Source: Chlamydia poikilotherma (lineage in GTDB: Bacteria; Chlamydiota; Chlamydiia; Chlamydiales; Chlamydiaceae). From it: 64,000 bases of DNA. The position numbers and the translations under genes are program-made. The notes under the pieces were generated by a model that saw only the letters and a list, made by a program, of their open reading frames with translations, ran no database searches and was not told the origin of the DNA. How positions within the stretch are numbered: the first letter of the stretch is position 1; every line of letters begins with the position of its first letter. The DNA is taken from contig NZ_LS992154.1 of NCBI RefSeq assembly GCF_900239975.1, positions 558,001 through 622,000 on the forward strand. Direction: 5' to 3'. This document shows positions 1-9,568 of this stretch, piece after piece.

Positions 1-128
1 AAGGCCCCACTACCATTTTGTGCTGCAATTCTAGGGAAACGCCAGATATTTCCAGCACCAACAGCTATTCCCATCATAGAGAAAATAAAACCTAGTCTTG
101 AAGAGAATTGTGTCTGATTTTTGTTCAT
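1..128 (-). CDS. Sodium:neurotransmitter symporter (NSS) family transporter, N-terminal part
   Basis: Only the first 42 codons are in the window; the rest lies before base 1. The peptide starts [14 protein letters not shown] and contains GNIWRFP, the hallmark of the first transmembrane helix of LeuT/NSS sodium-coupled amino acid transporters. This helix supplies part of the substrate and sodium site in the family. The start ATG at 126-128 lies five bases after the stop of the GltT-type gene, on the same strand, so the two are probably one operon for amino acid import across the inner membrane. The exact substrate cannot be told from this fragment. Confidence 0.85.
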   Translation of the reverse strand, partial: MNKNQTQFSSRLGFIFSMMGIAVGAGNIWRFPRIAAQNGSGA

Positions 129-133
129 TATAT

Positions 134-1354
134 TTACTCTAGTTCAACAAATTTATCTGAAAAGTGCTTGTCTGTCACACTAACAACGCAGCAATCGGAC
201 CATACATTTAATGATGTTTCGATCATGTCTAATATAGTGTAGAAGGGAAGAATTAATCCCAATAAATGTAGCGGGATATGCATCGAAGTGATCAAAGAAG
301 ATGCAAGAAAGAAGCATCCCATAGGCACTCCGGCATTGCCAATCGCACATAACGTTGCAATGAATATCCAACCAATCATCGAAAATAAAGAAAAACTAAG
401 GCCGTTAGATATTCCTACAAAGAGCACCGTAATTAAAATAAAGGCGGCACAACCGTTCATATTGATAACAGAACATAGAGGGAAGGCTAGTCTTGATAAC
501 GAGGGTTTAATTTTCAGTTCCTCTTCAGCTAATTCCATCGTTAGAGGGAGAGTGGAGGCTGAAGATTTTGAAAAAAATGCTGTAACTAATGCCGGAGACA
601 TTTTCCTGACAATTTTCAAGGGTGAAAGCTTATTTGCTTTCAAAAGCCATGGCAAAACAATAAACCCTTGGATTAGATTGGCTCCCACTACGCAAAGAAG
701 GTACTTGCTAAAGATAACTAAGTTTCCTTGACTTTGTGTGACTTCCTTATAGAAGAGAATAGAGAAAGCCAGTGTGGCCGGAGCGAGTAATTTAAGAACG
801 CCTTTAGCAATATTCAAAAGTATAGAAAAGAATGTTGAAAATAGGGTCTGAGTAAAATCTTTTTGTTTTTCAGGAAGAAATAGGGAGGCAATTCCTAGTA
901 AAGCAGCTAAAAATGTAGCTGAGATAACATTATTATCTATAAATGGCTCTAGAATATTCCCAGGAATAGTATTTGACAATACTTGAAGATATCCGGTTGA
1001 ACATGCGGTTGAAGATGTTTCTAAATTCCCTTCTAAAGGCATAACAGGATAGATAATAATAAATAATCCTAGGCCAATTGTGGCAGCTATAATTGTAGTG
1101 AGTAGTGTATAGTATAGTATTTTTCTTCCCAGAGACAACATTATCTGAAAATTTTTAATTGATGTAATCGTTGCTCCGATAGCAAAAAATACTAGAGGAA
1201 GACTTAAAAACCTTAACAGTTTTAAAAAAATTCCTGATATAATTTCTGCACTTTGAAAAATTAAGGGGGAATTAAGGGAGGCTAGAACCAGCCCTATTAA
1301 CATGCTTCCCAGTAGTAGGAGATTATAATTCGATTTTGCGATTTTCTTTCTCAT
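134..1354 (-). CDS. gltT: Dicarboxylate/amino acid:cation symporter (GltT/GltP type)
   Basis: This is a polytopic inner-membrane protein of about 406 residues, the normal size for the DAACS family of sodium- or proton-coupled glutamate/aspartate/neutral amino acid carriers. Visible family signatures are a serine-rich hairpin ([13 protein letters not shown]) and the NMNGCAAF stretch, which corresponds to the NMDGTA transport-core motif of the family. The change of D to N and T to C there may alter ion or substrate preference. A GTG nine bases upstream is possible, but ATG at 1354 gives the usual MRKK start before the first helix. The gene runs directly into the NSS transporter gene with a five-base gap. 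Substrate is not predictable with confidence. Confidence 0.85.
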   Translation of the reverse strand: MRKKIAKSNYNLLLLGSMLIGLVLASLNSPLIFQSAEIISGIFLKLLRFLSLPLVFFAIGATITSIKNFQIMLSLGRKILYYTLLTTIIAATIGLGLFIIIYPVMPLEGNLETSSTACSTGYLQVLSNTIPGNILEPFIDNNVISATFLAALLGIASLFLPEKQKDFTQTLFSTFFSILLNIAKGVLKLLAPATLAFSILFYKEVTQSQGNLVIFSKYLLCVVGANLIQGFIVLPWLLKANKLSPLKIVRKMSPALVTAFFSKSSASTLPLTMELAEEELKIKPSLSRLAFPLCSVINMNGCAAFILITVLFVGISNGLSFSLFSMIGWIFIATLCAIGNAGVPMGCFFLASSLITSMHIPLHLLGLILPFYTILDMIETSLNVWSDCCVVSVTDKHFSDKFVELE

Positions 1355-1458
1355 GAATGGCACTAAAAAATTTTAATAAAAACGTAATGAGAGTATAGTG
1401 GTTCGAGAATTTCTTTTCTTTGAAATTGAAATAAAATAAAACTTTTTAAAAGTGTAAC

Positions 1459-2628
1459 ATGTCTTGTTTTAATTTGCCCACAGTTAATGAAAAATTAATG
1501 CCCGTTAGATCTAGTAATTTTCCAGATCAAGAAGAATGGGAGAATACTTTCCAGACAAAGATCACGAAGAATTCGGGCACTCATTTGAATCTAGAAAAGT
1601 ATCAAGCAAATCGTCAAATACGTGTTGCTTTATTGGCACTATCTGTGTTGATAACTTTAGTTTTGTTGGCCATGCTTCTTGGTACCCTACAATTCCAAGC
1701 GTTTGTCATGACCTGGGTCTCAGTTGTGGTGGCAGTGGCTATTCCAACTATTTTATTGACCGGTGGAATGTACATTTTACATAGAATTAGCAAAAAGGTG
1801 GATATTTTATCGGGCTCAGTAATTAAACCTTTTGGGAATAGAATCTGGGCTTCTATGCCCATATGTTACTATTCTACACCTAAGGCGGATGAAAAGGAAA
1901 ATATTCAAGAGATAGTTCAGGAAAACCATATAGATTTATCTACTTTAGATGCAACTAACTCTGGTGTGGCATTAGTGTATTATTATCAAGATGGTGTGGA
2001 TTATAGAATTACAACTTTTGTTTTCCCTATACTTGCCACACCCTCTCTTGTTCTTATTAAGATGATCTATAACTTAATTAGATTTATTGTGATTCCTTTC
2101 CACATACTGTTGCAAATGGTTATCCAATACTTTTCTAAGAAGGATATTTCGATAGAAGACCGTTTTATTTTAAAAGATATTGTTAGAGAAATGGGACGAT
2201 CTTTGGTTAATATGTTTAAGGCTCCTTTTTATGGCACAGCTTCAATGATGACAGTCTTTTATGGATTACTTAATCCTTTAGGCGGTCGTGTTGCCTATGC
2301 ATGTGTAGAAAGGGACTGGAATGATGACGTCATACGTTCTCGTGGGTTGTGGTTAGCTAATCCTCAACGCAACTTTAAATTCGAAGGTGGTGGTACACGC
2401 CAAGGATTGGGACAATTTAGTCACTACTTAATTGGATGTTTCCAGCCGATTTGTATGTTCTTATTTAAGGATGGGCAGATTATTTCAGGATCGCATATAT
2501 CTGCCCAATATTATCCAAATGCGCACCTTCCTGTTTATCCTGGAATAGCTGTTGTTACTGCTCCAACTCCAGAGGATAGTGAGGATAATAATGAGACGGA
2601 GACTAACGCTAGAGACACAAGGTCTTAA
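1459..2628 (+). CDS. Putative inclusion membrane (Inc-like) protein
   Basis: I do not recognise a family with a known function. The 389-residue product has a polar N-terminus, then a bilobed hydrophobic domain at about residues 54-106, the hallmark of chlamydial Inc proteins that are type III secreted into the inclusion membrane. A second hydrophobic stretch lies at about 183-225. It is followed by a well-structured, Gly- and Trp-containing domain and an acidic, Asn/Glu-rich C-terminal tail. No good Shine-Dalgarno sequence precedes the ATG. It diverges from the gltT operon, so promoters for both directions probably lie in 1355-1458. An Inc role is inferred from hydrophobicity only; the second hydrophobic region could also mean a different membrane protein. 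Confidence 0.6.
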   Translation: MSCFNLPTVNEKLMPVRSSNFPDQEEWENTFQTKITKNSGTHLNLEKYQANRQIRVALLALSVLITLVLLAMLLGTLQFQAFVMTWVSVVVAVAIPTILLTGGMYILHRISKKVDILSGSVIKPFGNRIWASMPICYYSTPKADEKENIQEIVQENHIDLSTLDATNSGVALVYYYQDGVDYRITTFVFPILATPSLVLIKMIYNLIRFIVIPFHILLQMVIQYFSKKDISIEDRFILKDIVREMGRSLVNMFKAPFYGTASMMTVFYGLLNPLGGRVAYACVERDWNDDVIRSRGLWLANPQRNFKFEGGGTRQGLGQFSHYLIGCFQPICMFLFKDGQIISGSHISAQYYPNAHLPVYPGIAVVTAPTPEDSEDNNETETNARDTRS

Positions 2629-2886
2629 AGCGTTGTAAGGATTGGATTTCTTTTAGCATTCTCATGTAAAATATTTTTGATGAAAAACTTAAATAAGCTA
2701 AACTAGTTCCAAAGTTTTTCTGTCAGACGCTTTTATATTTAATATCTAAATACATCAGTTTTGAAATTCTTAGCTTTTCGTCTCGGAAAATCTTAAACAA
2801 TAGTATATTATCTGGGATTGTATCCTGTGTTAGGGGTAGAAATTCAATCTTTTAGAACATCCTCTAGATTATATGAGGAAAAGAAT

Positions 2887-2940
2887 ATGACAGTACAGCA
2901 GTCACAAGATGGGATCATCCTTACCTTTCATTTCTTCTAA
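2887..2940 (+). other. Short ORF with good RBS at the head of the TPR gene; possible frameshifted true start
   Basis: An ATG at 2887 follows a GAGG ribosome site (2875-2878) at good spacing and encodes 17 codons, MTVQQSQDG and on to a stop at 2938-2940. The TPR protein ATG at 2909 lies inside it in another frame and has no clear ribosome site. Removing one G from the run at 2911-2913 would join MTVQQSQDG to SSLPFISSKN of the TPR protein in one frame. So this may be the real N-terminus separated by a one-base difference, or a leader peptide. Confidence 0.45.
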
Positions 2941-5041
2941 AAATTTCCATAGACAATCCGATGTATTCCATGAATTCGGTTGCTCTGAAGCATTTGTAAA
3001 TTTTCTTATTTCTGAATTGATAGATTTAGAGGGAAGTTCTGCGATCGGGGAGGGATATTTATCTCTGTCTGAGAGTTTATTAATGCTTACTTGTGATCAC
3101 GTTGTGATCCTGAAGAAGGTTATCTTCTATGGAATGCATTATGGTATTAATAAGAAGAATTCTCAAATTTTAATTGATACCTTGTCATACATAGACCTTT
3201 TATTTAAAAAATTAGGGATAAGTTCTTCAGATAGACTATCTTTATGCTCAGCTAAAATATGTGCGAATTTTGAGTTATTTTCTTTAACTGGGGATACCAG
3301 ATTTCTTGATCACATTGTTAAAGATTTTCATGTGATGGAGCAGCTATTAAAAATTAATCCTCATTTAGATAATAACTTGGGTTGGCAACATTTTTGTCGG
3401 GGTGAAAAACATGAAGAGACTTCTCATTCAGCCACTGCCTATGTATATGAAGTTATAGGAAAAACTTTTTTAACTTTATACTACAAGAATAAAGAAAAGG
3501 AAACTCTAATACGAAGTTCCAATTCTTTTTCTAGGGTATTAAATTTGCTTCCACATCGAGCAAGTGCTCATGCGGATTATGCTGAATGCCTACAAATTCT
3601 CGGATTAGAGTTTGGAAACTCATCATATTTACAACAAGCTATAGATCACTTATCTAAGGCGATTTTCCTAAGTTTTAATCGTCATATTGATAACTCTGCT
3701 TATGAAAATTATCGCTATAGCTATGCTGTGGCTAAGGTAAGACTATTCGACCTTACTTATGAGAAAGAGCATTTTCATCAGGCAAATAGAATATTGTATC
3801 AAACTGTTCAAGCTTTTCCTCATATTGCTGAATTATGGGTTTTATGGGGGGAATTATTAATTCGTTCGGGTTGGCTTAACAGTAATATGAAACATATAGA
3901 GATGGGGTTAGATAAGTTAGCGTCAGCTCAGAGGAAGGGGGCTGATCCGATTATTCTTTCTGCTTTGTTGGCTAATGGTATAGCTGTATTAGGATTATAC
4001 TTAGATGAACCAAATTTATTTAGAGAAAGTCGTACACGATTAGTTGCTGCTATGAGAGCTTTCCCAGGAAATCCTCATTTAATTCACGCTTTAGGATTAG
4101 TCCAGCTTTGTTCTGCTTTATATTTCAGCGATGATGCCAATTTCGCAGCTTCTGCTTCTTGTTTTAAATCTTGTATTGAATGGGATTCAGAAAATATCAA
4201 CAGTTGGCAAAAATTATTTGATGTATATTTTGCATGGGGTGTGAGAAAAAAGAATGTAAGATTACTTCAGAAAGCTGTTGAAGTAGTGAAAAGACTATGT
4301 TCTTTACGTCCTGAAGTATTTTTATTTTGGAGTGATCGAGGCCTTGCGTTAAAATGTTTAGCTGAGGCAACAACAGATCTTGTTTATAAGGAAATTTATT
4401 TAGAAGAGTCTTTATTATATTATCGTAAAGCTTGGGATATTACTCATCGAATGGAGATCTTGGAATTATGGGGACATTCTTGCTATTTGCTGGCCGATCT
4501 TCAAGAATCTCAAGATTATTATGACGAGGCGTACACCCTATTATCTAATATAGATGAGGAGAAGCAGTCTTTTAGAGCTAAAATTATTCTTGCTTCTACC
4601 CTTTTAGGAAAAGGAAAACTATTGCAAGATGAGGCTCTAGTCGAAGAAGCTTTAATTATTTTAAATTCATTAATCGATGCGTATCCTGATCAAGAGGATT
4701 TATTACTCTTATTAGGAGAAGCCTGGTTATTTTTATTCTGGAAGCGACGTTCTTTGGAATCCGAAGAATTAGTTAGGGTATACTTAGAACAGGCGATTGC
4801 TTTAGGTTGTAGCGAGGCTTACTATACCCTAGGCAAGTTCTATGCTGTTAAAAAAGAGATTGGCCAGGCTTGGGCTATGGTAATGCGTTCTGTAGATTTT
4901 GGTTTCAAAATCACAGAATCACGATGGCTGAATGATCCGTGTTTAGCAAATTTACGGGCTGGACATGCATTTCATGAAGTCGTAGCTAATCAAAGAGGTA
5001 AACTATGGTGGGCGAACAAAACAGAGGCGAAGAGAAACTAG
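2909..5041 (+). CDS. Tetratricopeptide-repeat (TPR) protein
   Basis: The 710-residue product is all helical in composition and shows repeated TPR-like units, for example SAHADYAECLQILG, HLSKAIFLS, AELWVLWGELLIRSG, ALEILELWGHS-type segments and YYTLGKFYA. There is no signal peptide, transmembrane segment or catalytic motif. TPR arrays scaffold protein-protein contacts, and in Chlamydia many serve as secretion chaperones, but no partner is identified here. The end overlaps the MgtE start by 37 bases, so the two are translationally linked. The start is uncertain: the ATG at 2909 lacks a ribosome site, while one 22 bases upstream in another frame has a good one (see the separate entry). Confidence 0.8.
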   Translation: MGSSLPFISSKNFHRQSDVFHEFGCSEAFVNFLISELIDLEGSSAIGEGYLSLSESLLMLTCDHVVILKKVIFYGMHYGINKKNSQILIDTLSYIDLLFKKLGISSSDRLSLCSAKICANFELFSLTGDTRFLDHIVKDFHVMEQLLKINPHLDNNLGWQHFCRGEKHEETSHSATAYVYEVIGKTFLTLYYKNKEKETLIRSSNSFSRVLNLLPHRASAHADYAECLQILGLEFGNSSYLQQAIDHLSKAIFLSFNRHIDNSAYENYRYSYAVAKVRLFDLTYEKEHFHQANRILYQTVQAFPHIAELWVLWGELLIRSGWLNSNMKHIEMGLDKLASAQRKGADPIILSALLANGIAVLGLYLDEPNLFRESRTRLVAAMRAFPGNPHLIHALGLVQLCSALYFSDDANFAASASCFKSCIEWDSENINSWQKLFDVYFAWGVRKKNVRLLQKAVEVVKRLCSLRPEVFLFWSDRGLALKCLAEATTDLVYKEIYLEESLLYYRKAWDITHRMEILELWGHSCYLLADLQESQDYYDEAYTLLSNIDEEKQSFRAKIILASTLLGKGKLLQDEALVEEALIILNSLIDAYPDQEDLLLLLGEAWLFLFWKRRSLESEELVRVYLEQAIALGCSEAYYTLGKFYAVKKEIGQAWAMVMRSVDFGFKITESRWLNDPCLANLRAGHAFHEVVANQRGKLWWANKTEAKRN

Positions 5042-6480
5042 ATGCGGCTCTTGGTTCAGGAAACTTAATGGATTCGAAAACTAGTCATCTCGATGATGAA
5101 CTAAGTTTTAAGTTAGAGAAAGCGTTTACCTGTTTGTCTACGGATATACATTCTCATGATCTTTCCAAGATTGTCAGTGAGTATAATCCTATAGATTTAG
5201 CCTATGCTGTTTCTTGTCTTCCTCCAGATTCTCGTGCGATTCTTTATAAAAATCTCTCATGTATAGCATCGCGTGTGGCTTTTATTATAAATACAGATTC
5301 TGCTTCTCGATGGGCTATTTTTCGTAAATTGACCGACATAGAAGTCTGTGCATTAATTGATCAGATGCCTCCCGATGAAGCTGTATGGGTATTAGATGAT
5401 ATTCCTGATCGACGTTATCGCAGAATATTAGAATTAATAGATTCTAAAAAATCATTAAAAATTCGTGACTTACAGAAACACGGCCGTAATACTGCAGGAA
5501 GACTTATGACTAATGAATTTTTCGCATTTTTAATGGAAACTACCGTTAAAGATGTTTCTGCATGTATTAGAAATAATCCTGGGATAGATTTAACTCGACT
5601 CGTTTTTGTTTTGGATTTTAAAGGAGAACTTCAAGGTGTTGTTACTGATAGAAGTTTAATAATTAACCCTCCTGAAATTTCTTTAAAACAGATTATGAAT
5701 CAGGTAGAACATAAAGTTTTGCCTGATGCAACTAGAGAAGAGGTTGTCGATTTAGTAGAACGCTATAAGATAGCTGCTCTCCCTGTTGTTGACGAAGAGA
5801 ATTTCTTAATAGGTGCTATTACTTATGAAGATGTTGTAGAGGCTATAGAAGACATTGCTGATGAAACAATAGCTCGTATGGCAGGGACTACGGAAGATGT
5901 GGGGTATCACAGCTGTCATGTTGTTCAGAGATTTCTACTTAGAGCACCTTGGTTGCTAGTAACTCTCTGTGCGGGGTTGGTGAGTGCCTCAGTAATGGCA
6001 TACTTTCAAAAAATTGCCCCCTCGTTATTAGCTCTGGTTATTTTCTTTATTCCTTTAATTAATGGGATGTCTGGGAATGTTGGTGTTCAATGTAGTACGA
6101 TTTTAGTTCGAAGTATGGCTACGGGAACGCTTTCTTTTGGACGTCGTAGAGAAACAATCTTTAAAGAGATGAGCATTGGTTTATTGACAGGAGTTGCCCT
6201 TGGGATTCTTTGTGGGATTGTTGTTTATCTTATGGGTTTTATAGGTATGAATCTTTTTTCTGGAGGAGGGTTGCAGTTAGGAGTTACTGTAGCAGCCGGA
6301 GTGTTAGGAGCATCGTTAACAGCTACAACTTTAGGAGTTCTTTCACCATTTTTCTTTGTAAAATTAGGAGTGGATCCAGCTTTAGCCTCAGGACCTATAG
6401 TTACTGCACTAAATGATATTATGTCGATGGTGATATTCTTTTTAATCACAGGATTTCTGAACTTTTTCTTTTTCAGTTAA
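5005..6480 (+). CDS. mgtE: MgtE-type magnesium transporter
   Basis: The 491-residue protein has the full MgtE order: an N-terminal helical MgtE_N domain (to about residue 160), a CBS-domain pair (about 165-295, with LTRLVFVLD and IAALPVVDEENFLIGAIT), then five membrane helices from about residue 310. The conserved pore segment reads NGMSGNVGVQCS, close to the family's NAG/NxG signature. In the family the cytosolic domains sense magnesium and gate a Mg2+ channel in the inner membrane. ATG 5005 follows AGAGGT at six bases, within the end of the TPR gene, which supports this start over the internal ATG at 5068. The intact CBS domains suggest normal gating. Confidence 0.95.
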   Translation: MVGEQNRGEEKLDAALGSGNLMDSKTSHLDDELSFKLEKAFTCLSTDIHSHDLSKIVSEYNPIDLAYAVSCLPPDSRAILYKNLSCIASRVAFIINTDSASRWAIFRKLTDIEVCALIDQMPPDEAVWVLDDIPDRRYRRILELIDSKKSLKIRDLQKHGRNTAGRLMTNEFFAFLMETTVKDVSACIRNNPGIDLTRLVFVLDFKGELQGVVTDRSLIINPPEISLKQIMNQVEHKVLPDATREEVVDLVERYKIAALPVVDEENFLIGAITYEDVVEAIEDIADETIARMAGTTEDVGYHSCHVVQRFLLRAPWLLVTLCAGLVSASVMAYFQKIAPSLLALVIFFIPLINGMSGNVGVQCSTILVRSMATGTLSFGRRRETIFKEMSIGLLTGVALGILCGIVVYLMGFIGMNLFSGGGLQLGVTVAAGVLGASLTATTLGVLSPFFFVKLGVDPALASGPIVTALNDIMSMVIFFLITGFLNFFFFS

Positions 6481-6628
6481 TAATCCTTCTCAAATTATTA
6501 TTTGATCACTTAATTTCATAAAGGTCCTTATTTCTTCTATATTTCACTTACATTCTAAAAAAGATCATCCAGATCTATCTTTAGATACTCAAAGGTACAA
6601 GCGATGTGTTTCTAGAGATGTCATTATT

Positions 6629-8038
6629 ATGGTCATCTTTTTTTCTATCATCGCTGTTCTTGCCATTGTAGGTGTAGTACTTGTTGGATCTAATGTTCTT
6701 ACATCTTTGATCGCGTTACTTTCCTTTGCTTGTATTGCTACATCAGTATCTTTGATAGGTCTAGTTCTAATTTTCATTTTAAATGCAGAAAAAAGAATTT
6801 TCCCGAAAATCGTTCTTCCTGATGAGATGGAATTTTCTAATGAGGAACAAACTTTTCTACAAACATTACAAAAATTATCTATTCCTGAGCAGATTAAAGA
6901 GAGGGAAATTCCAATATTATCAGAAGGTATTCCTGAGCGTGTGTTTATTAGTGGAACATTTTACCGGGAGAATCCAGAGTATAGGAATAATATTTCTACA
7001 CGAGTAGAAAGTCTAGGAACATCTCTAATGAATTTTGCTAATACCTTCACTAAAGCTGTCGTACATTGCGGTAAGGAGTCGGGAAACTTAATTCAAGGGA
7101 TAGTTAAGGAAATTAAGTATCTATTTATTCCTTCAATACATTCTAGGAAAAAAGAGACTTCACTTTGCTATTGTTTACAAATTTGGAGTGAGCTGTTAAT
7201 GCAGCACTCTTTTGTAGACTTTATTGTTCTTGTTCTTGAAAAACCAGATATTAATCGTTTCTTAATTGAGAATTTTATAGAAATTGCTGAATCTTGGCGT
7301 ATCAATCACGGAGATCCCGCCTATATTTGTAGAGCCCTACAGTCATTTAATCTTTGGCTTTATGGTTTATATATGGGTGAGCCGTGTATCGATATGCTAG
7401 AATCTTATAATCCTGATCTTCTTACTGAAGATGTTCGATCTTATTTAGAAAGTGGCAATTTTGTTCAGCTAATTTTCTCGCGAGCAGAGCCTGATTTACG
7501 TGATAAATTTGCTGAGTTTTTGGAAGGATCGATTCAGGCTTTAGCTGCTACAGAATGTCATAAAATTCGTCGCGGGATAAACTCTGATGGATATATACAA
7601 AATGATCCTTCGTTACGTTCTGTAATCGATAATCTAAACTTAAGAATGAGCTTTTGCTTGAATTTACCTTCATTTTCTTCTTGGAACTTTAGATTTGCTT
7701 TAGCAAGAAATTTAAACGGAATTTTCAATTTAAACGAATTTATTATCGATAACTATTATGACTTAGTTGCTAATCCCTTTCTGCTTATAGAACTTCTTCA
7801 TAGTCATTCTAAATACCAGAGTTTTATTCAAGGATTACTCATAAAAGCCATGCCTATAAGTCATTGGAAATCTTTATTTAAGCCGATGATTGTAGGCTTA
7901 TTCAGCGCAGGGATAGCTAATAAAAGAGAGTTAGAAGTAATGGCAAATCACCTAGGAGTAAGTATAGAAGATTTAACTGATGTAATTTCTTCAAACCGTT
8001 TTTTAGAAGTCTTATTTTCCAACTTATTCGAAGAATAG
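6629..8038 (+). CDS. Putative Inc-like membrane protein with large cytosolic domain
   Basis: Read from ATG 6629, the 469-residue product begins directly with a bilobed hydrophobic region (residues 1-52), typical of Inc proteins. About 400 soluble residues of unknown function follow. Its C-terminus (residues about 415-465, with a GLFSAGIANKRELEVMANHLG segment) resembles the C-terminus of the product of 10785-12641, so the two may be paralogs. The reading frame is open for 33 further codons upstream, back to an ATT at 6530 placed five bases after AAAGG, and contains no other ATG, GTG or TTG. That would add a polar N-terminal secretion region of the kind Incs usually have. Function unknown. Confidence 0.65.
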   Translation: MVIFFSIIAVLAIVGVVLVGSNVLTSLIALLSFACIATSVSLIGLVLIFILNAEKRIFPKIVLPDEMEFSNEEQTFLQTLQKLSIPEQIKEREIPILSEGIPERVFISGTFYRENPEYRNNISTRVESLGTSLMNFANTFTKAVVHCGKESGNLIQGIVKEIKYLFIPSIHSRKKETSLCYCLQIWSELLMQHSFVDFIVLVLEKPDINRFLIENFIEIAESWRINHGDPAYICRALQSFNLWLYGLYMGEPCIDMLESYNPDLLTEDVRSYLESGNFVQLIFSRAEPDLRDKFAEFLEGSIQALAATECHKIRRGINSDGYIQNDPSLRSVIDNLNLRMSFCLNLPSFSSWNFRFALARNLNGIFNLNEFIIDNYYDLVANPFLLIELLHSHSKYQSFIQGLLIKAMPISHWKSLFKPMIVGLFSAGIANKRELEVMANHLGVSIEDLTDVISSNRFLEVLFSNLFEE

Positions 8039-8094
8039 TTATTTAAATTCAATTTTGTGTTTTTTGGCAGAGAAGGCTGGGAAACAAGAAAAAT

Positions 8095-8134
8095 ATGAAA
8101 AAGCAATTCCTCAAAACTTTTTAAGGAATTGCTT
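8095..8134 (-). terminator. Rho-independent terminator between convergent genes
   Basis: An 11-bp perfect stem (8101-8111 with 8124-8134) and a 12-base loop lie between two convergent genes. Read on the minus strand the stem is followed by TTTTT, so it best serves the APC transporter operon. It can also form on the plus strand for the Inc-like gene. Confidence 0.75.
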
Positions 8135-8151
8135 CCATGGTTTTATTAAAC

Positions 8152-9552
8152 CTATTTGATTAGTTTCTTATGAGCATAGTAAATACCAAAAGGTATCATG
8201 CAGTTTATAGAAAAGGCTAATAGTAGAAAGGCTGAATAACCTATTTTACCAGCTCCTGACAACTGCGTAACCTCTTCAGGAGGTAAAAAGCTAATCCATA
8301 AGGCAAATAAACAGGAAAGTATTCCTAGGAACGAAAGTAGACAGATACCAAAAAATTTTCCAGGAACTGAATACAAACGTTGTGCTTTTGGCTCCTTAAT
8401 ACGAAGAACTGGACCTGCAATAAATAAACAAATGTACATAGCTAAATACATTTGTATGCTTAATGCACTAAGAATCCAATAGGCTAGGTCTGCTGAATCT
8501 AAGCATAAAAAGATCAAAGTAAACAAAGTAACTACAATTGCTTGAAATAGCATAAGGTTTGTAGGAACGTTTCTTGAGTTTACTTTTTTAAACATTTTAG
8601 GAAGACAATCGTTTTGTGTAGAGACAAATAGTCCTTTAGTTCCAGCGAACATCCATGCATTCAGTTCTCCCAAGGATCCGGCAATTGTCATAACAACAAC
8701 AATACTAGTCATCCAAGAAAGATTATACTTATCAAAGAATAGGGAGAATGCTTTAACAAGACCTGAAACTAGGCTAATTTCTTCTTTAGGAATAACGATA
8801 GCTATAGAAAGTGATCCTAAAACTAAGATGGCAAGTGTGGCAATTGCTCCAATAAATACTGCTCTAGGGTAATTTTTTCTAGGATTTACCATATCTGAAG
8901 CTAGGTTGGCATTTGCTTCTAATCCACAAAGCGCTAAGAGCATGCCTGCAAGCAATACAAAGGACGACATACCATTAATTTCAGGGAGTAGATCGCCCCA
9001 AGAAAGAGAAATGGCTATGGGATTTCCGGAGACGATCCAAAAAATAGCTAGAGCAACTAAAATTGCTCCTGGAATTAAAGTTCCTATAATAACACAGACT
9101 GAGCTGAAAAGAGCCGACGTACTAATTCCGAAGAAATTAAAAAAGGTCAGTCCCCAAAATCCAGCAAGGATAACTGTTGCTAAATAGATTTTATTATGGG
9201 CTAGATCTGGATTGATTTTATATACAAGTGTACTTGCAATGAAAGCAAGCATCGCAGGATACCAGGTCATATTATGAAACCACTGCATCCATATAGAAAA
9301 GAACCCCCACCATTTGCCCAAGGCATCACGAGTCCAGATATAGATTCCTTGAGGTTTAAAAGATGCTAATTCGGCTGAAATAAGCGCGTAGGGGATCATA
9401 AAACAGCCCACGGCAAGAGCATAAAAGAAAAGCGTTGATAAGCCGTGTTTTGCTGTTAGGGGCAAGTTCCTTAAACTAATTACTACCGCTAGAGATAACA
9501 TTCCAACAGTAAACGTGCCCAGGGGTTTTGAGGGTTTTGAATGGGTATGCAT
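8152..9552 (-). CDS. APC-superfamily amino acid transporter (XasA/GadC-like antiporter)
   Basis: The 466-residue protein has about twelve membrane helices and the overall pattern of APC amino acid antiporters. Examples are an N-terminal segment with SLRNLPLTAKHG, the helix with ISAELASF, and LCGLEANANLASD in the middle (the family's substrate-lining GLE-type helix). ATG 9552 follows AAGAAGG at good spacing. It is 16 bases after the aldolase gene on the same strand, hence probably co-transcribed. It is not obviously the chlamydial arginine/agmatine antiporter AaxC, because no arginine decarboxylase or porin gene is adjacent. The substrate is unknown; exchange of an amino acid for its product is the family role. 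Confidence 0.8.
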   Translation of the reverse strand: MHTHSKPSKPLGTFTVGMLSLAVVISLRNLPLTAKHGLSTLFFYALAVGCFMIPYALISAELASFKPQGIYIWTRDALGKWWGFFSIWMQWFHNMTWYPAMLAFIASTLVYKINPDLAHNKIYLATVILAGFWGLTFFNFFGISTSALFSSVCVIIGTLIPGAILVALAIFWIVSGNPIAISLSWGDLLPEINGMSSFVLLAGMLLALCGLEANANLASDMVNPRKNYPRAVFIGAIATLAILVLGSLSIAIVIPKEEISLVSGLVKAFSLFFDKYNLSWMTSIVVVMTIAGSLGELNAWMFAGTKGLFVSTQNDCLPKMFKKVNSRNVPTNLMLFQAIVVTLFTLIFLCLDSADLAYWILSALSIQMYLAMYICLFIAGPVLRIKEPKAQRLYSVPGKFFGICLLSFLGILSCLFALWISFLPPEEVTQLSGAGKIGYSAFLLLAFSINCMIPFGIYYAHKKLIK

Positions 9553-9568
9553 AAGAGCCTTCTTTAGA

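Noticed and set aside
288..731. 147-codon plus-strand ORF opposite gltT
   Set aside because: It is an antisense shadow of the transporter gene; the minus-strand frame has clear family motifs and this one has none.
8152..9552. Arginine/agmatine antiporter AaxC
   Set aside because: The transporter is of the APC type, but neither the decarboxylase AaxB nor the porin AaxA is adjacent; instead it is paired with the DhnA aldolase, so a XasA/GadC-like label is safer.
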